Below are positions 9,022 through 18,527 of a DNA stretch of 64,000 nt, one piece after another. The stretch comes from Flavobacterium sp. ACN6 (GTDB taxonomy: Bacteria; Bacteroidota; Bacteroidia; Flavobacteriales; Flavobacteriaceae), in NCBI RefSeq assembly GCF_002304005.1, contig NZ_MRCQ01000013.1:1-64000 (forward strand), read 5' to 3'. The first letter of the stretch is position 1. The number at the start of each line of letters is the position of its first letter. The notes beneath the pieces are model-generated. The model searched no databases and was not told the origin of the DNA. It saw nothing but the letters and a program-made list of their open reading frames with translations. The position numbers and the translations under genes were made by a program.

Positions 9022-9346
9022 AATTTTGACTTGATTTAGTAAAAATACAAATAAAAAAATAAGAACTCAATCCGATTTACTTAACCGCAAAGCACGCAAG
9101 TTTTTTTTATTTTGAAATTTAAATAAACTCAAGTTCACAAAGCTGTAATTGACAAAGCTTTGCGAATTTTGTGTTTTTAATCACTACTAAAGATTAAAAA
9201 CTTTAGCACTCTTTTCGGTAAAATTCAACGAAATCATAATAATTCTAAATAACGATCATGTTTGAATTTTATAACTTTTTGTGAATTAAGATGGTTAAAT
9301 TTGTTAGAATCCCCAAGTGATTTTGCTAATTTAAAAGATAGACTGA
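9022..9346. promoter_or_regulatory. Divergent intergenic region; candidate -7 box
   Basis: No gene is seen in these 325 bases. The first half holds decayed GCAAAG/CTTTGCG repeat debris. A TAAATTTG box at 9296-9303 fits the phylum's -7 consensus TAnnTTTG and lies 44 bases before the paoA-like start. The nearest TTG (9279-9281) is only 14 bases upstream of it, shorter than the usual 17-19, so the promoter call is weak. Confidence 0.35.
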
Positions 9347-9985
9347 ATGGCTTCTAAGAAAACAAATCCGAATAAAGTATCTCCGGAAGACTCAAATTCC
9401 CGCCGTGACTTTATAAAAAAATCAGGACTTTTTACCGCTCTCGCTTTGACACCGCCGTCATTGGTAATGGCATCCGAGAATAAATGGGACGAAAAAATAG
9501 CGGAATATTTAGAGACAGTACCGCTTTCTATTGAAGTAAATGGTAAAAAGCACAATCTTAACATCGAACCCAGAACCACTTTATTGGATTTGTTAAGAGA
9601 GCAATTGCAACTTACTGGAACTAAAAAAGGCTGTGACCACGGTCAGTGTGGTGCTTGTACAGTTCACGTAAACGGAACTAGAATTTTGTCATGCTTATCT
9701 TTGGCATCCATGCAACAAAATGCGCAGGTTACCACAATTGAAGGACTTTCAAATGGAAAAAAACTTCACCCAATGCAGGAGGCTTTTATCAAACATGATG
9801 GTTTCCAGTGCGGCTATTGTACTCCAGGACAAATCATGTCTGGAATAGCCTGCATAAAAGAAGGACATGCTAACAGCAGAGAAGAAATAAGTGAATATAT
9901 GAGCGGTAACATTTGCAGATGCGGTGCGTATCACAATATTGTTGATGCTATAACAGAAGTTAAGGAAGGAGGAAAGGAATTATGA
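9347..9985 (+). CDS. 2Fe-2S subunit of PaoABC-like aldehyde oxidoreductase
   Basis: The 212-residue protein carries a Tat signal (SRRDFIKKSG, about residues 18-27, followed by a hydrophobic stretch), so the assembled enzyme should be exported folded to the periplasm. A plant-type 2Fe-2S domain follows (GCDHGQCGACTVHV, then SCLSL) and then the helical second 2Fe-2S domain (CGYCTPGQ, then CRCGAY). This is the order in the PaoA/YagT, CoxS and XdhA-type small subunits. Its stop overlaps the next start by 4 bases, so the three genes form one operon. Confidence 0.92.
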   Translation: MASKKTNPNKVSPEDSNSRRDFIKKSGLFTALALTPPSLVMASENKWDEKIAEYLETVPLSIEVNGKKHNLNIEPRTTLLDLLREQLQLTGTKKGCDHGQCGACTVHVNGTRILSCLSLASMQQNAQVTTIEGLSNGKKLHPMQEAFIKHDGFQCGYCTPGQIMSGIACIKEGHANSREEISEYMSGNICRCGAYHNIVDAITEVKEGGKEL

Positions 9986-10962
9986 AAAACTTTCAGATAA
10001 TTAGAGCTTTATCAGCATCTTCTGCTGTTTCAAATATAAAAAAAGAAAGTGATGCCATGTTTATTGCCGGTGGCACAAACTTGGTGGATTTAATGAAAAA
10101 GAATGTGGTCGCTCCAGATAAATTGGTCGATATTACGGCTTTGGATTTAAAACAAATTGAATTTTTAAAAGGAAAAGTTTCGATAGGTGCATTGGCAAAA
10201 AATAGTCAGGTTGCCGAAGATGCATCCATCAAAGAAAAACATCCTTTGCTGGCTTTGGCTTTAGCGGCCGGAGCATCGCAGCAAATACGACATATGGCAA
10301 CGGTTGGAGGTAATATGCTCCAGCGAACACGTTGTTCTTATTTCTACAACACCGATATGCCCTGCAATAAACGCGTTCCGAAAAGTGGCTGCGGAGCTAT
10401 TGGAGGAGCAAATAGAATGCACGCTGTTTTTGGAGCTTCAGAAAGCTGCATTGCAGTTCACCCAAGTGATATGTGTGTGGCGCTTGCCGCATTAGATGCC
10501 ACTGTTTTGGTGGAAGGACCAAAAGGAAAACGACAAATTAAATTTACCGATTTTCATCGTCTTCCAGGGAATACACCAGAAAAAGACAATACTCTAGAAA
10601 ATAAAGAATTAATTACTTCAGTTGAAATTCCGGATAATAATTTTACTAAAAATGTACATTATCTAAAAGTCCGAGATAGAAGCAGTTATGCATTTGCATT
10701 GGTTTCTATTGCTGTGGCTTTAGATTTGAAAAATAATAAGATCAATGATGTCAGACTTGCTATGGGCGGTGTGGCACATAAACCATGGCGATTAACTGAG
10801 GCTGAAGAATTTCTGAAAGGAAAAACAATTTCAGAAGAATTATTCAAACAAGCAGCACATTTATCGATGAGAGACGCAAGAGGATACGGTGACAATGATT
10901 TTAAATTGACACTTGGAGCCAATGCCATAACAGAAGCACTTACAATAGCAGCATCAAAATAA
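9982..10962 (+). CDS. FAD-binding subunit of PaoABC-like oxidoreductase
   Basis: The 326-residue protein is the medium, FAD-containing subunit. FAD loop motifs are FIAGGTNLVDLMK (about 27-40) and HMATVGGNMLQRTRC (about 106-120). A cysteine-rich insert follows (Cys in TRCSYF, MPCNKR, SGCGAI and ESCIAV), matching the insert that binds a 4Fe-4S cluster in PaoB and 4-hydroxybenzoyl-CoA reductase. That argues for an aldehyde/aromatic oxidoreductase rather than xanthine dehydrogenase. The gene overlaps the Fe-S subunit gene by 4 bases and precedes the large subunit by 8 bases. Confidence 0.9.
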   Translation: MKNFQIIRALSASSAVSNIKKESDAMFIAGGTNLVDLMKKNVVAPDKLVDITALDLKQIEFLKGKVSIGALAKNSQVAEDASIKEKHPLLALALAAGASQQIRHMATVGGNMLQRTRCSYFYNTDMPCNKRVPKSGCGAIGGANRMHAVFGASESCIAVHPSDMCVALAALDATVLVEGPKGKRQIKFTDFHRLPGNTPEKDNTLENKELITSVEIPDNNFTKNVHYLKVRDRSSYAFALVSIAVALDLKNNKINDVRLAMGGVAHKPWRLTEAEEFLKGKTISEELFKQAAHLSMRDARGYGDNDFKLTLGANAITEALTIAASK

Positions 10963-10970
10963 TTAGAATT

Positions 10971-13175
10971 ATGAGCAAGACAAGTAATATTAATAGAGTT
11001 GACGGATTTGCTAAAGTAACAGGTTCTGCAACATATTCTGCCGAATACAAAATGCCTGGAGTTGTATATGCCTGTTTGGTTGGAAGTACAATTGCCAAAG
11101 GAAGAATCAAAACCATTGATACTAAAAAAGCAGAATGGGCGCCGGGAGTTTTGGCTGTCATTACGCATTTAAATGTAGATAAACCTGCTGGGTATCAAAA
11201 AGCAAAAGACAAAAATAATTTTGGTCAGCCGCTGCAGATTTTTAAAGATGATTCGGTATTGTATTATGATCAGCCAATTGCATTGGTTATTGCTGATACT
11301 TTCGAGAGAATGCAATATGCGGCAAGTTTAATTAAAGCCGATTATTTAAAAGAAGAACATTCGACTGAACTTAAAAAAGCAGCAGATAAAGAGAAAAAAG
11401 TTGAGACTGATAAAGGAAATGATTACCATCGCGGGGAACATGACGGTTATAAAAATGCAGAAGTAGTTTTAGAAGCCGAATATACTATTCCGACTGAAGT
11501 TCATAACCCAATGGAACTTGCAAATATTATAGCAAAATGGGACGGAAATAAACCGACTTTATATACCAAAAGTCAAGGTGTCGAAGGAACGCGTAAAAGT
11601 GTTGCCGGAGTTTTTGGAGTGCCAATTGAAGATGTTGAGGTTCACTCCGAATATCTTGGTGGTGCATTTGGAATGGGATTGCACACTTGGCCGTATGAAA
11701 TTGCAGCTTTAATTGGTGCAAAGAAATTGAATAAACCTGTAAAATTAGTTTTGCATCGCGAGCAGATGTTTACAAACGTTGGCTTTAGACCTTACACGAT
11801 TCAGAAAATGGGTCTAGGCGCTACAAAAGCTGGAAAATTAACGGGTTTAACGCATGAAGCCGTTGCAATGACTTCCAGCTATGAAGATTTCATGGAAGGA
11901 ACCGTAAACATGTCACGATTTATTTATGATTGTGCCAATGTTTCAACACGTTACAGAATTGTTCCTCTAGATACTTGTACACCAATTTGGATGCGTGGTC
12001 CAGGTGAAGCGACAGGTTCTTTTGCCTTAGAATCGGCTATGGATGAATTGGCGCATAAATTAAATATGGATCCGATTGAGTTTCGAAAATTAAATTATGC
12101 CGAAAAAGATCTGGAACAAAATAAACCGTGGAGCAGTAAATATCTTTTAGAATGTTACGAAGGCGGCATGGAACGCATTGGCTGGAAAAACCGTAAAAAT
12201 AAACCAGGATCAGTTAAAGAAGGCGAGTGGCTTGTGGGCTACGGAATGGGAACGGGAACTTTTGGTTCTTATAGAAATCCAACTTCTGTAAAAGCTAAAT
12301 TTTTGTCCGATGGGAATTTAGTACTGCAATGCAGTGTAAATGACATGGGTCCCGGAACAGCAACTATGATGACAGCAATTGGTGCCGAAATAACTGGAAT
12401 CCCATCAGAAAATGTTATTATCGAAATGGGAAAAAGCGGCTTACCAAAAGGGCCAACACAGGGAGGATCGGCAACAACTTCATCTGTAGGTTCTGCGGTT
12501 CATGATTCTTGTAATTTGCTAATAAGTAAACTATTAGGTTTAGCTGTAGAAAATCCTGCATTTAAAGGAACTGCGATTACAGATTTATCTTTTTCGAATG
12601 GATTGATATCTTCTAAAAAAGACAAATCCAAAACCCTCACTTTGACTTCTTTATTTAGCACAAATAAATTAGACGGATTAGAAGTAGAAAATTTATCAAA
12701 AGGAACCGAAGAAGCTAAGAAATATTCGATTTATTCGTTTTCAGTTCACTTTGTAAAAGTATTAGTGAATCCGAATTTGGGAAAAATAAGACTGGCGCAT
12801 GTGGTTTCCTGTGCAGATATTGGAACGGTTATCAACCAAAAAACATCTGCTGGACAAATGTACGGCGGTGCTGTAGGCGGAATGGGAATGGGATTAATGG
12901 AAGCTTTAGAAATCGATCATCGTTTCGGCCGTCCGATAAACAACAATTTTGCTGATTATCATGTTCCCGTAAATGCGGATATTGAAAAACAAGAAGTTTT
13001 CTTCGTTAATAAAAAAGATCCAATCAGCAACCCGATGGGAACAAAAGGATTAGGAGAAACAGCTTTGGTTGGAATGGCACCCGCAATTGCAAATGCGGTT
13101 TTCAATGCAACCGGAAAACGTGTACGAGATTTACCAATTACGCTGGATAAAATTATAGAAACCGTTAAGGTTTAG
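10971..13175 (+). CDS. Molybdopterin-binding subunit of PaoABC-like oxidoreductase
   Basis: The 734-residue large subunit of the xanthine oxidase family has an N-terminal hammerhead domain (about 10-120) and molybdenum-binding domains (about 140-720). Motifs include GGAFGMGLHTWPYE, RGPGEATGSFALES, QGGSATTSS and GTKGLGETA. In the last, E696 is in the position of the catalytic base. The length matches PaoC (about 730). The family oxidises aldehydes or heterocycles with electron transfer through the Fe-S and FAD subunits. The actual substrate cannot be told. The signal for export is on the small subunit. A strong terminator follows. Confidence 0.92.
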   Translation: MSKTSNINRVDGFAKVTGSATYSAEYKMPGVVYACLVGSTIAKGRIKTIDTKKAEWAPGVLAVITHLNVDKPAGYQKAKDKNNFGQPLQIFKDDSVLYYDQPIALVIADTFERMQYAASLIKADYLKEEHSTELKKAADKEKKVETDKGNDYHRGEHDGYKNAEVVLEAEYTIPTEVHNPMELANIIAKWDGNKPTLYTKSQGVEGTRKSVAGVFGVPIEDVEVHSEYLGGAFGMGLHTWPYEIAALIGAKKLNKPVKLVLHREQMFTNVGFRPYTIQKMGLGATKAGKLTGLTHEAVAMTSSYEDFMEGTVNMSRFIYDCANVSTRYRIVPLDTCTPIWMRGPGEATGSFALESAMDELAHKLNMDPIEFRKLNYAEKDLEQNKPWSSKYLLECYEGGMERIGWKNRKNKPGSVKEGEWLVGYGMGTGTFGSYRNPTSVKAKFLSDGNLVLQCSVNDMGPGTATMMTAIGAEITGIPSENVIIEMGKSGLPKGPTQGGSATTSSVGSAVHDSCNLLISKLLGLAVENPAFKGTAITDLSFSNGLISSKKDKSKTLTLTSLFSTNKLDGLEVENLSKGTEEAKKYSIYSFSVHFVKVLVNPNLGKIRLAHVVSCADIGTVINQKTSAGQMYGGAVGGMGMGLMEALEIDHRFGRPINNNFADYHVPVNADIEKQEVFFVNKKDPISNPMGTKGLGETALVGMAPAIANAVFNATGKRVRDLPITLDKIIETVKV

Positions 13176-13190
13176 GAATAAAACAATTAC

Positions 13191-13230
13191 AAAAATCCCT
13201 TTAAAAATAAGATTTTAAAGGGATTTTTTT
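13191..13230. terminator. Terminator after the PaoABC-like operon
   Basis: A 16-bp stem (13191-13206 with 13213-13228; core ATCCCTTTAAAA) with a 6-nt loop and a T-run to 13230. Confidence 0.9.
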
Positions 13231-13350
13231 GTTATGAAGATATCTTGCAAAATAGACGAGAGATAAAGTTTTTTTGCGTGATAAAGCTTTGAGATCTTGC
13301 GTAAATCTGCTCTTTGCTGTTAAATAAAAAAAATCGCAAAGCTTAAAAAA

Positions 13351-13378
13351 CTTTGCGACTTTGTGCCTTCGTGGCATA
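13351..13378. repeat. TGGCAAA-type octamer repeat
   Basis: CTTTGCGA, CTTTGTGC and CTTCGTGG follow each other in 8-bp phase. It is a copy of the element at 7869-7896 and 31067-31094, lying just behind the DUF2911 gene. The bases from 13240 to 13350 hold more decayed TTTGCG-type sequence. Confidence 0.7.
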
Positions 13379-13390
13379 TATCATTAAAAC

Positions 13391-13954
13391 TTATTTAATC
13401 GTAATTGGCAATTCAACTGTCGTTTTATCCCATCCAATAACAAGATTTGTTACAGAACCTTGAGTTGTAAAAGCGATTGATAAAGCTTCTATAGGAGTAG
13501 AAACTGCTTTAACAGGAACAGAAACTCTTACAATATCTTTACTTTCATCGTAAGCATAGCCACCCCATAAATCCAATTCTTTATTGATAATAATCGTCCA
13601 TTTATCTTTTTCAGGAATAGCAAATAAACTATAGTATCCAGCTGGAATATTTTTACCGCCAATTGTTACCGCTTTGTAGAATTTGATTTCTGTATTTTCG
13701 TTAGCACCAACTCTCCAAACTTCTCCAAACTTCACGATGTCACCAAAAATCGTACGTCCTTTTGCAGAAGGTCTTGCGTAAGTAACCTTTACAACTGGAT
13801 TTGGATTATCTGTTTTTTTGAATTTAACAGCTTTGTTTGGGAAATAAGAAATATCAACCGGACTTGCATCAAGCGGAGCAAATTTTACTACGTCCTGGGC
13901 TTGAACGGTAAAAGCAGCGAACAAAGTAACTGCCAATAAACTAAATTTTTTCAT
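13391..13954 (-). CDS. DUF2911 family exported protein
   Basis: The 187-residue protein has a signal peptide (residues 1 to about 19, ending VQAQ). The DUF2911 domain is seen in VTYARPSAKGRTIFGD (about 58-73), GEVWRVGANENTEIKF and YSLFAIPEKDKWTIIIN. This family is common in Bacteroidota, exported, and without known activity. It is a single gene, transcribed toward the end of the PaoABC operon. A palindromic element separates it from the GH2 gene that ends 220 bases upstream of its start. Confidence 0.85.
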   Translation of the reverse strand: MKKFSLLAVTLFAAFTVQAQDVVKFAPLDASPVDISYFPNKAVKFKKTDNPNPVVKVTYARPSAKGRTIFGDIVKFGEVWRVGANENTEIKFYKAVTIGGKNIPAGYYSLFAIPEKDKWTIIINKELDLWGGYAYDESKDIVRVSVPVKAVSTPIEALSIAFTTQGSVTNLVIGWDKTTVELPITIK

Positions 13955-14084
13955 AGGATTACAATTTTTAGAATTACTACAAAGTAAGTTAATAATGAAG
14001 AAAAATCATATAATTACAGTTTGTTTTTTGTTAATGAATTGATAACAGATTTGACAATATAATTTTATTTTCGTTCAATTTTCT

Positions 14085-14157
14085 GTAGAGACGCACTGCA
14101 GTGCGTCTAACACATTGCGGATAATAGTTGCGTAGACGCACTGCAGTGCGTCTCTAC
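14085..14157. repeat. Paired GTAG-footed palindromes (BIME-like)
   Basis: Two inverted copies of a 24-base element lie at 14085-14108 and 14134-14157. Each contains the 20-bp perfect palindrome AGACGCACTGCAGTGCGTCT, and the outer ends are GTAG and CTAC. GTAG next to a hairpin is the foot that REP elements show in enterobacteria. It lies between the GH2 gene end and the DUF2911 start and may also end transcription. Confidence 0.85.
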
Positions 14158-14172
14158 AAATAAACTTTGTGT

Positions 14173-15972
14173 TTAATATTCATTTTTCTTTTTTTCGTAC
14201 CAATTCTGCATAATATAAAAAGCTTTCTTCTTTTCACCATCATTTGAAATTAGACCTTTACGGTTGTAACCATCCTGAATGCCTGGAAGAAGTCGTTTAG
14301 GAGATCTAAAATCGACTAAAATCCACGGGCTTAATCCGCTTAAATGCGGAATTTTTTCTATCATTTTCAAATTCTGAATGTATAAATATTCCTGATATTC
14401 TTCTGTCCAGCGCTCGTCTTTCTCTCCATGAAAGCCTGCTTTTGCATCTCCGCCAAATTCAGAAACAACAACAGGTTTATTATATGGCGTATTCCAAAAC
14501 GTTTTTTCAGCATTTTCCAAATTGCCGCCGTACCAGCCTAAATATTGGTTGAAAGCAATAATATCAAGTGATTTACCAATTTCATCATCAATCATTCCAT
14601 TATGCGTTAACAGAGCCGCACTGATTAATCTTGTATTATCCAATGATTTTGTATGAGTTACTAAATTCGTGATAAAAGTATTTCTAGCGTCAGAAATTGG
14701 AGTTTCATTTGCCATCGACCAAATCACAATACTTGCCCTGTTTTTATCTCTTGTAATTGCCGCTGTTAATTGATCTTCTGCATTTTTATATGTTTCTTTA
14801 TTGGTAAATTCAACCGTCCAGTAAACCGGAATTTCTTCCCAAACCATTAAGCCCATTTTATCAGCCATGCGAACCATGTTTTCGTTATGCGGATAATGCG
14901 CCAGGCGAACATAATTACAACCCAATTCTTTTGCCCAATTCAATAAGCGTAAAGCATCTTCTTCAGAATTAGCTCGTCCGCCTTTTGAATTTTCTTCATG
15001 AATGGAAATGCCTCGTAAAAATATTGGTTTTCCGTTTAATAGAATTTTATCTTCTTTTGTTTCAATGGTTCTAAAACCAATTTTATCATTTAATTTCTTT
15101 CCGTTAAAATCAATTGTAACCTCATATAATTTCGGATTTTCAGGCGACCAGTATGATATTTTTTTTGCTGGAATTTCAAAATTTAAAATACCTTCAGCGC
15201 CAATTTTTCCTTTGTAATTAATTTTTAATTCTGGAATGGAAACTGAAACCTGATTTTGTGCCAGATTGAAATTGTTGATTTTGATAAACCCAGAAATAAC
15301 AGAATAATTGTTCTTTTTAAGCTGTATATTGTAATCTTCAACAAATGAATTTTCTTCTTCAATTAAAGTCACATCACGTGTTATACCTCCATAATTCCAC
15401 CAATCGGTATTGATTGTAGGAACATCTTCTTTATGGCGCGTATTATCTACTTTAATGACCAAATAATTATCTTTTGTTTTTACAATAGAAGTAATTTCGT
15501 AATTAAAAGGTGTAAAACCTCCAATATGAGTTCCTAGTTTTTTGCCGTTCAAATAGACATCGGCTTTGTAATTTACGGCTCCCAAATAAACGAAAAGGCG
15601 TTTATTCGCTCCCAAATTATAATCAAAAGACTTTTTGAACCAGACATTTCCTTCGTAATATTTCAGTTCAGGAACCTGAGAATTCCAATCGCCTGGAATA
15701 TTAATTTGAGGTGATTTATCAAAATCATATTCTACCAATTCCTGTTTGTTTTCCGCATGATAATTATTGAAAAATGCGCCTTTTGCTGGTTTTTCCTGTT
15801 TGTCGTATTGATCAAGGTGAAAGCTGTAAAAACCCGTTTGATACGGATCGATAATGTAATTCCAAACACCGTTTAACGAAGTTGTATTTCGGTTTGGAAC
15901 GTTTGATAGTAAACTTTGCGCTTGTCCAATTACGAAGGATGTTAGGAATAAGAATGTTAGGACTTTTTTCAT
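14173..15972 (-). CDS. GH2 glycosidase, probable beta-glucuronidase
   Basis: The 599-residue exported enzyme (signal to about residue 19, ending GQAQ) is close to E. coli GUS in length (about 600). Order: sugar-binding jelly roll (about 25-205), Ig-like domain (about 210-300), TIM barrel (about 305-590). The acid/base is E423 in SMANETP and the nucleophile E505 in VVSEFGGD. An N-x-K motif (N570, K572 in GYNRKGL), which in glucuronidases contacts the carboxylate, follows a GUS-like DFRSPKRLL segment. N-x-K also occurs in some GH2 galactosidases, so activity is inferred from the motif together with the locus. It is last in the minus-strand locus, 121 bases behind the other GH2. Confidence 0.85.
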   Translation of the reverse strand: MKKVLTFLFLTSFVIGQAQSLLSNVPNRNTTSLNGVWNYIIDPYQTGFYSFHLDQYDKQEKPAKGAFFNNYHAENKQELVEYDFDKSPQINIPGDWNSQVPELKYYEGNVWFKKSFDYNLGANKRLFVYLGAVNYKADVYLNGKKLGTHIGGFTPFNYEITSIVKTKDNYLVIKVDNTRHKEDVPTINTDWWNYGGITRDVTLIEEENSFVEDYNIQLKKNNYSVISGFIKINNFNLAQNQVSVSIPELKINYKGKIGAEGILNFEIPAKKISYWSPENPKLYEVTIDFNGKKLNDKIGFRTIETKEDKILLNGKPIFLRGISIHEENSKGGRANSEEDALRLLNWAKELGCNYVRLAHYPHNENMVRMADKMGLMVWEEIPVYWTVEFTNKETYKNAEDQLTAAITRDKNRASIVIWSMANETPISDARNTFITNLVTHTKSLDNTRLISAALLTHNGMIDDEIGKSLDIIAFNQYLGWYGGNLENAEKTFWNTPYNKPVVVSEFGGDAKAGFHGEKDERWTEEYQEYLYIQNLKMIEKIPHLSGLSPWILVDFRSPKRLLPGIQDGYNRKGLISNDGEKKKAFYIMQNWYEKKKNEY

Positions 15973-16093
15973 TTTAATTTTTCATTTTAATTTTTGTGCT
16001 GTATTTTAAAGTTTTTTATTTCTCATGCAGATTTGGCAGATTTTTTCTCCTGAATGTAATCTAAAAACAATATGCGTAATTTGCGAGAAACAA

Positions 16094-18514
16094 CTAATTC
16101 ACTGGAATCTTTAAATATTCCCCTTTAAAACTCTGGTTCAACGCGGTCATTTCGATCGGCAGACCAGAACCATCCGGAATAACTTCAATCGAAGCTTTTC
16201 CGTTTGCCATTTTGATGGATTCACTTCCAGTTGGTGTACCTTGATTTTTTAAGGTTTTACCACCTTTCAGACATTGAAAATAAACACTTTCTTCATAATC
16301 CAGACAACGTAAGTTATTATTATCGATTGCAATTGCCGTAACCAGATAATTGCCGTTTTTTAATTTTTCTGAAGATAATTGCAAAGACGAAGCCGCATCA
16401 TTTTTAGTAAAGCGATAATTCACTTTTATCGTATCAGAAACTGTTTTTCCATCTTTGTTTTTACCAATGGCAAGTAATACATTATCTCCTTTTAAAAAAT
16501 TGACATCCCAATTTAAACCATTTGCTGGATAAAGCGAAAGATTTCTTTGTTTTTCGCCAAGAGATTTCCCTTCGTGATACAGCGTTACTTTCTCACAGTT
16601 ACTAAAAACACTGATCTTTCTTGGTGTATTTTCAGGTCCTTGACGCTCTGTCCAAGTATGCGATTCAATGTAGGCGAAAGGCTCTTTTGCCCAATAACTT
16701 TTAAAAACATAATACGCATCTTTTGGATTTCCATTTCGGTCAACCAATCCTTTTTGATTCATGTACGGAATATCATCTTCTGGACGCAAAGGCGTGGCAA
16801 AATCCTTAAAAGCCCATTGTACATTTCCCACAAACTGCGGATCATTTTCGGAGATATGCAAATGCCAGTCAAATAAGTCAACGATATAATTTTCGCTCCA
16901 GTCGCCAATTTGGGCGATGTTGGCCACTTTTGTCTGTACAATTGCCTCTTCCCAGCCTTCAGCTTTTATGACATTTTCGCCCGTTACTGGATTTTCGCTG
17001 TGACGGCCTACGTGACTGTCGCCTCCATATTCGGCGTGAATGAAATGTTTGTATTCTTTTTTATAAACATCGATTGCTTTTTGATAACTTTTATAACTTC
17101 CAGAATACCAGCCAGACCAGATAGAAGGGGAGAAGACGTCAACAATTTGTGAGCCTTCGTAATATTTTCTGATCGCCGTTTTTCTGGTTGGATCCAGTTT
17201 ATGCGCAATGTCGTTTAATTCGGTTAAAAAAACATTTGTTTTCTCTGTATTATCGCCGTCAGGAAAATCGGGAAGCCAATTCATTTCGTTTCCAAGCGAC
17301 CAGATTATAATACTTGGGTGATTGTAATTTTGATTGATAATTTCTTCGAGCATATTTTTTGTATTCGTCTGCCAAACTTCATTTCCAATGCCGCCGCGAC
17401 ACCAAGGAAGTTCATCCCAAACCAATAAACCAAGTTCATCACAAGCTTTGTAAATCTCAGGATCTTGCGGATAATGCGCCAGACGAACAAAATTGGCACC
17501 CATATTTTTAATGGATTTCATATCTGACCAATGCTGCTCGTTGCTCATCGCCGCGCCAACGCCTGCCTGCTCTTCATGGCGATGTGTACCGCGAATCAAT
17601 AAACGTTTTCCATTTAAATAAAACGGACCGTGATCTTTAAATTCAAACCATCTGAAACCTACTTTTTCAGAAAGACTATCTCTAATTTGATTTTTTTCTG
17701 ATAAAACAGCAGTTAGCGTATATAAGTTCGGATTTTCAGTATCCCAAAGTTCTGGATTTTTGATGTTGTCGAAAGTAATTTTAGAAGTTTTGTCTGAAAT
17801 AGAAATGGTTTTGCTGGTAACTTTTTTTCCTTTCGGATTTTTAAGTGTTAGGGTTAAGGATAAATGTTTTGAATTATCCGGATTGATAAAGGAAGAAATG
17901 ATTTGTAAAGAAGCTTTTTTAGCCGAAACTTCTGGAGTTGTAATCTTAAGGTTTCCAATGTGATTTTTGTATTTTGAAACCAGCCAGACGTCGCGCGTAA
18001 TTCCTCCGTAAATAAAGAAATCACTTTTTTGCGACGGAATGATTTCGATGTCATAGCTATTATCAACACGAATAAAAATATCGTTGTTTCCTTCTTTTAT
18101 AAAGTTGGTAATATCGATCGAAAAACCAATATAACCGCCAATGTGATTTCCTGCTTCTCTGCCATTTACATAGACTTTTGTGGTAACATTTGAGCCTTCA
18201 AAATACAAGGAGTAAACTTGATTTTTATCTATCTGCGGGATATTTAATTTCTTTTGATACCAGCTTGCGTCGCGTCTGTAACCCGGATTTAAATCGGTTG
18301 CATCTTCTGCGTTCCAAGTGTGTGGTAAATTCAGAGAAGTCCAGTTTGAGGCTTTCTTTGCTTCGGTGAGGTTTGGTGTGTGATTTTCTAAATAGAGCCA
18401 ATTGTCATTAATATTCATTTTTGTCTGAGCAAAACTGCTGCTCAGACAAATTTGAAACAAAACAAAAAGCGCAAAAATTGAAAATGTATTATTTTGATAT
18501 AATGATTTCTTCAT
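16094..18514 (-). CDS. GH2 family glycosidase with C-terminal extension
   Basis: The 806-residue exported enzyme (signal to about residue 30, ending SSFAQ) has a GH2 sugar-binding domain (about 35-180), an Ig-like domain (about 185-290) and a TIM barrel (about 290-590) with acid/base E410 (IIIWSLGNEMNW) and nucleophile E495 (HAEYGGDSH). A C-terminal part of about 200 residues forms one or two further beta-sandwich domains, as in DUF4982-type beta-galactosidases. An N-Q-K motif in PYMNQKGL may favour uronic acid or galactose. I cannot choose between galactosidase and glucuronidase from sequence alone. It is transcribed between GH88 and the second GH2. The spacer ahead of it is filled by an octamer hairpin. 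Confidence 0.85.
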   Translation of the reverse strand: MKKSLYQNNTFSIFALFVLFQICLSSSFAQTKMNINDNWLYLENHTPNLTEAKKASNWTSLNLPHTWNAEDATDLNPGYRRDASWYQKKLNIPQIDKNQVYSLYFEGSNVTTKVYVNGREAGNHIGGYIGFSIDITNFIKEGNNDIFIRVDNSYDIEIIPSQKSDFFIYGGITRDVWLVSKYKNHIGNLKITTPEVSAKKASLQIISSFINPDNSKHLSLTLTLKNPKGKKVTSKTISISDKTSKITFDNIKNPELWDTENPNLYTLTAVLSEKNQIRDSLSEKVGFRWFEFKDHGPFYLNGKRLLIRGTHRHEEQAGVGAAMSNEQHWSDMKSIKNMGANFVRLAHYPQDPEIYKACDELGLLVWDELPWCRGGIGNEVWQTNTKNMLEEIINQNYNHPSIIIWSLGNEMNWLPDFPDGDNTEKTNVFLTELNDIAHKLDPTRKTAIRKYYEGSQIVDVFSPSIWSGWYSGSYKSYQKAIDVYKKEYKHFIHAEYGGDSHVGRHSENPVTGENVIKAEGWEEAIVQTKVANIAQIGDWSENYIVDLFDWHLHISENDPQFVGNVQWAFKDFATPLRPEDDIPYMNQKGLVDRNGNPKDAYYVFKSYWAKEPFAYIESHTWTERQGPENTPRKISVFSNCEKVTLYHEGKSLGEKQRNLSLYPANGLNWDVNFLKGDNVLLAIGKNKDGKTVSDTIKVNYRFTKNDAASSLQLSSEKLKNGNYLVTAIAIDNNNLRCLDYEESVYFQCLKGGKTLKNQGTPTGSESIKMANGKASIEVIPDGSGLPIEMTALNQSFKGEYLKIPVN

Positions 18515-18527
18515 AAGTTATTTTTTT

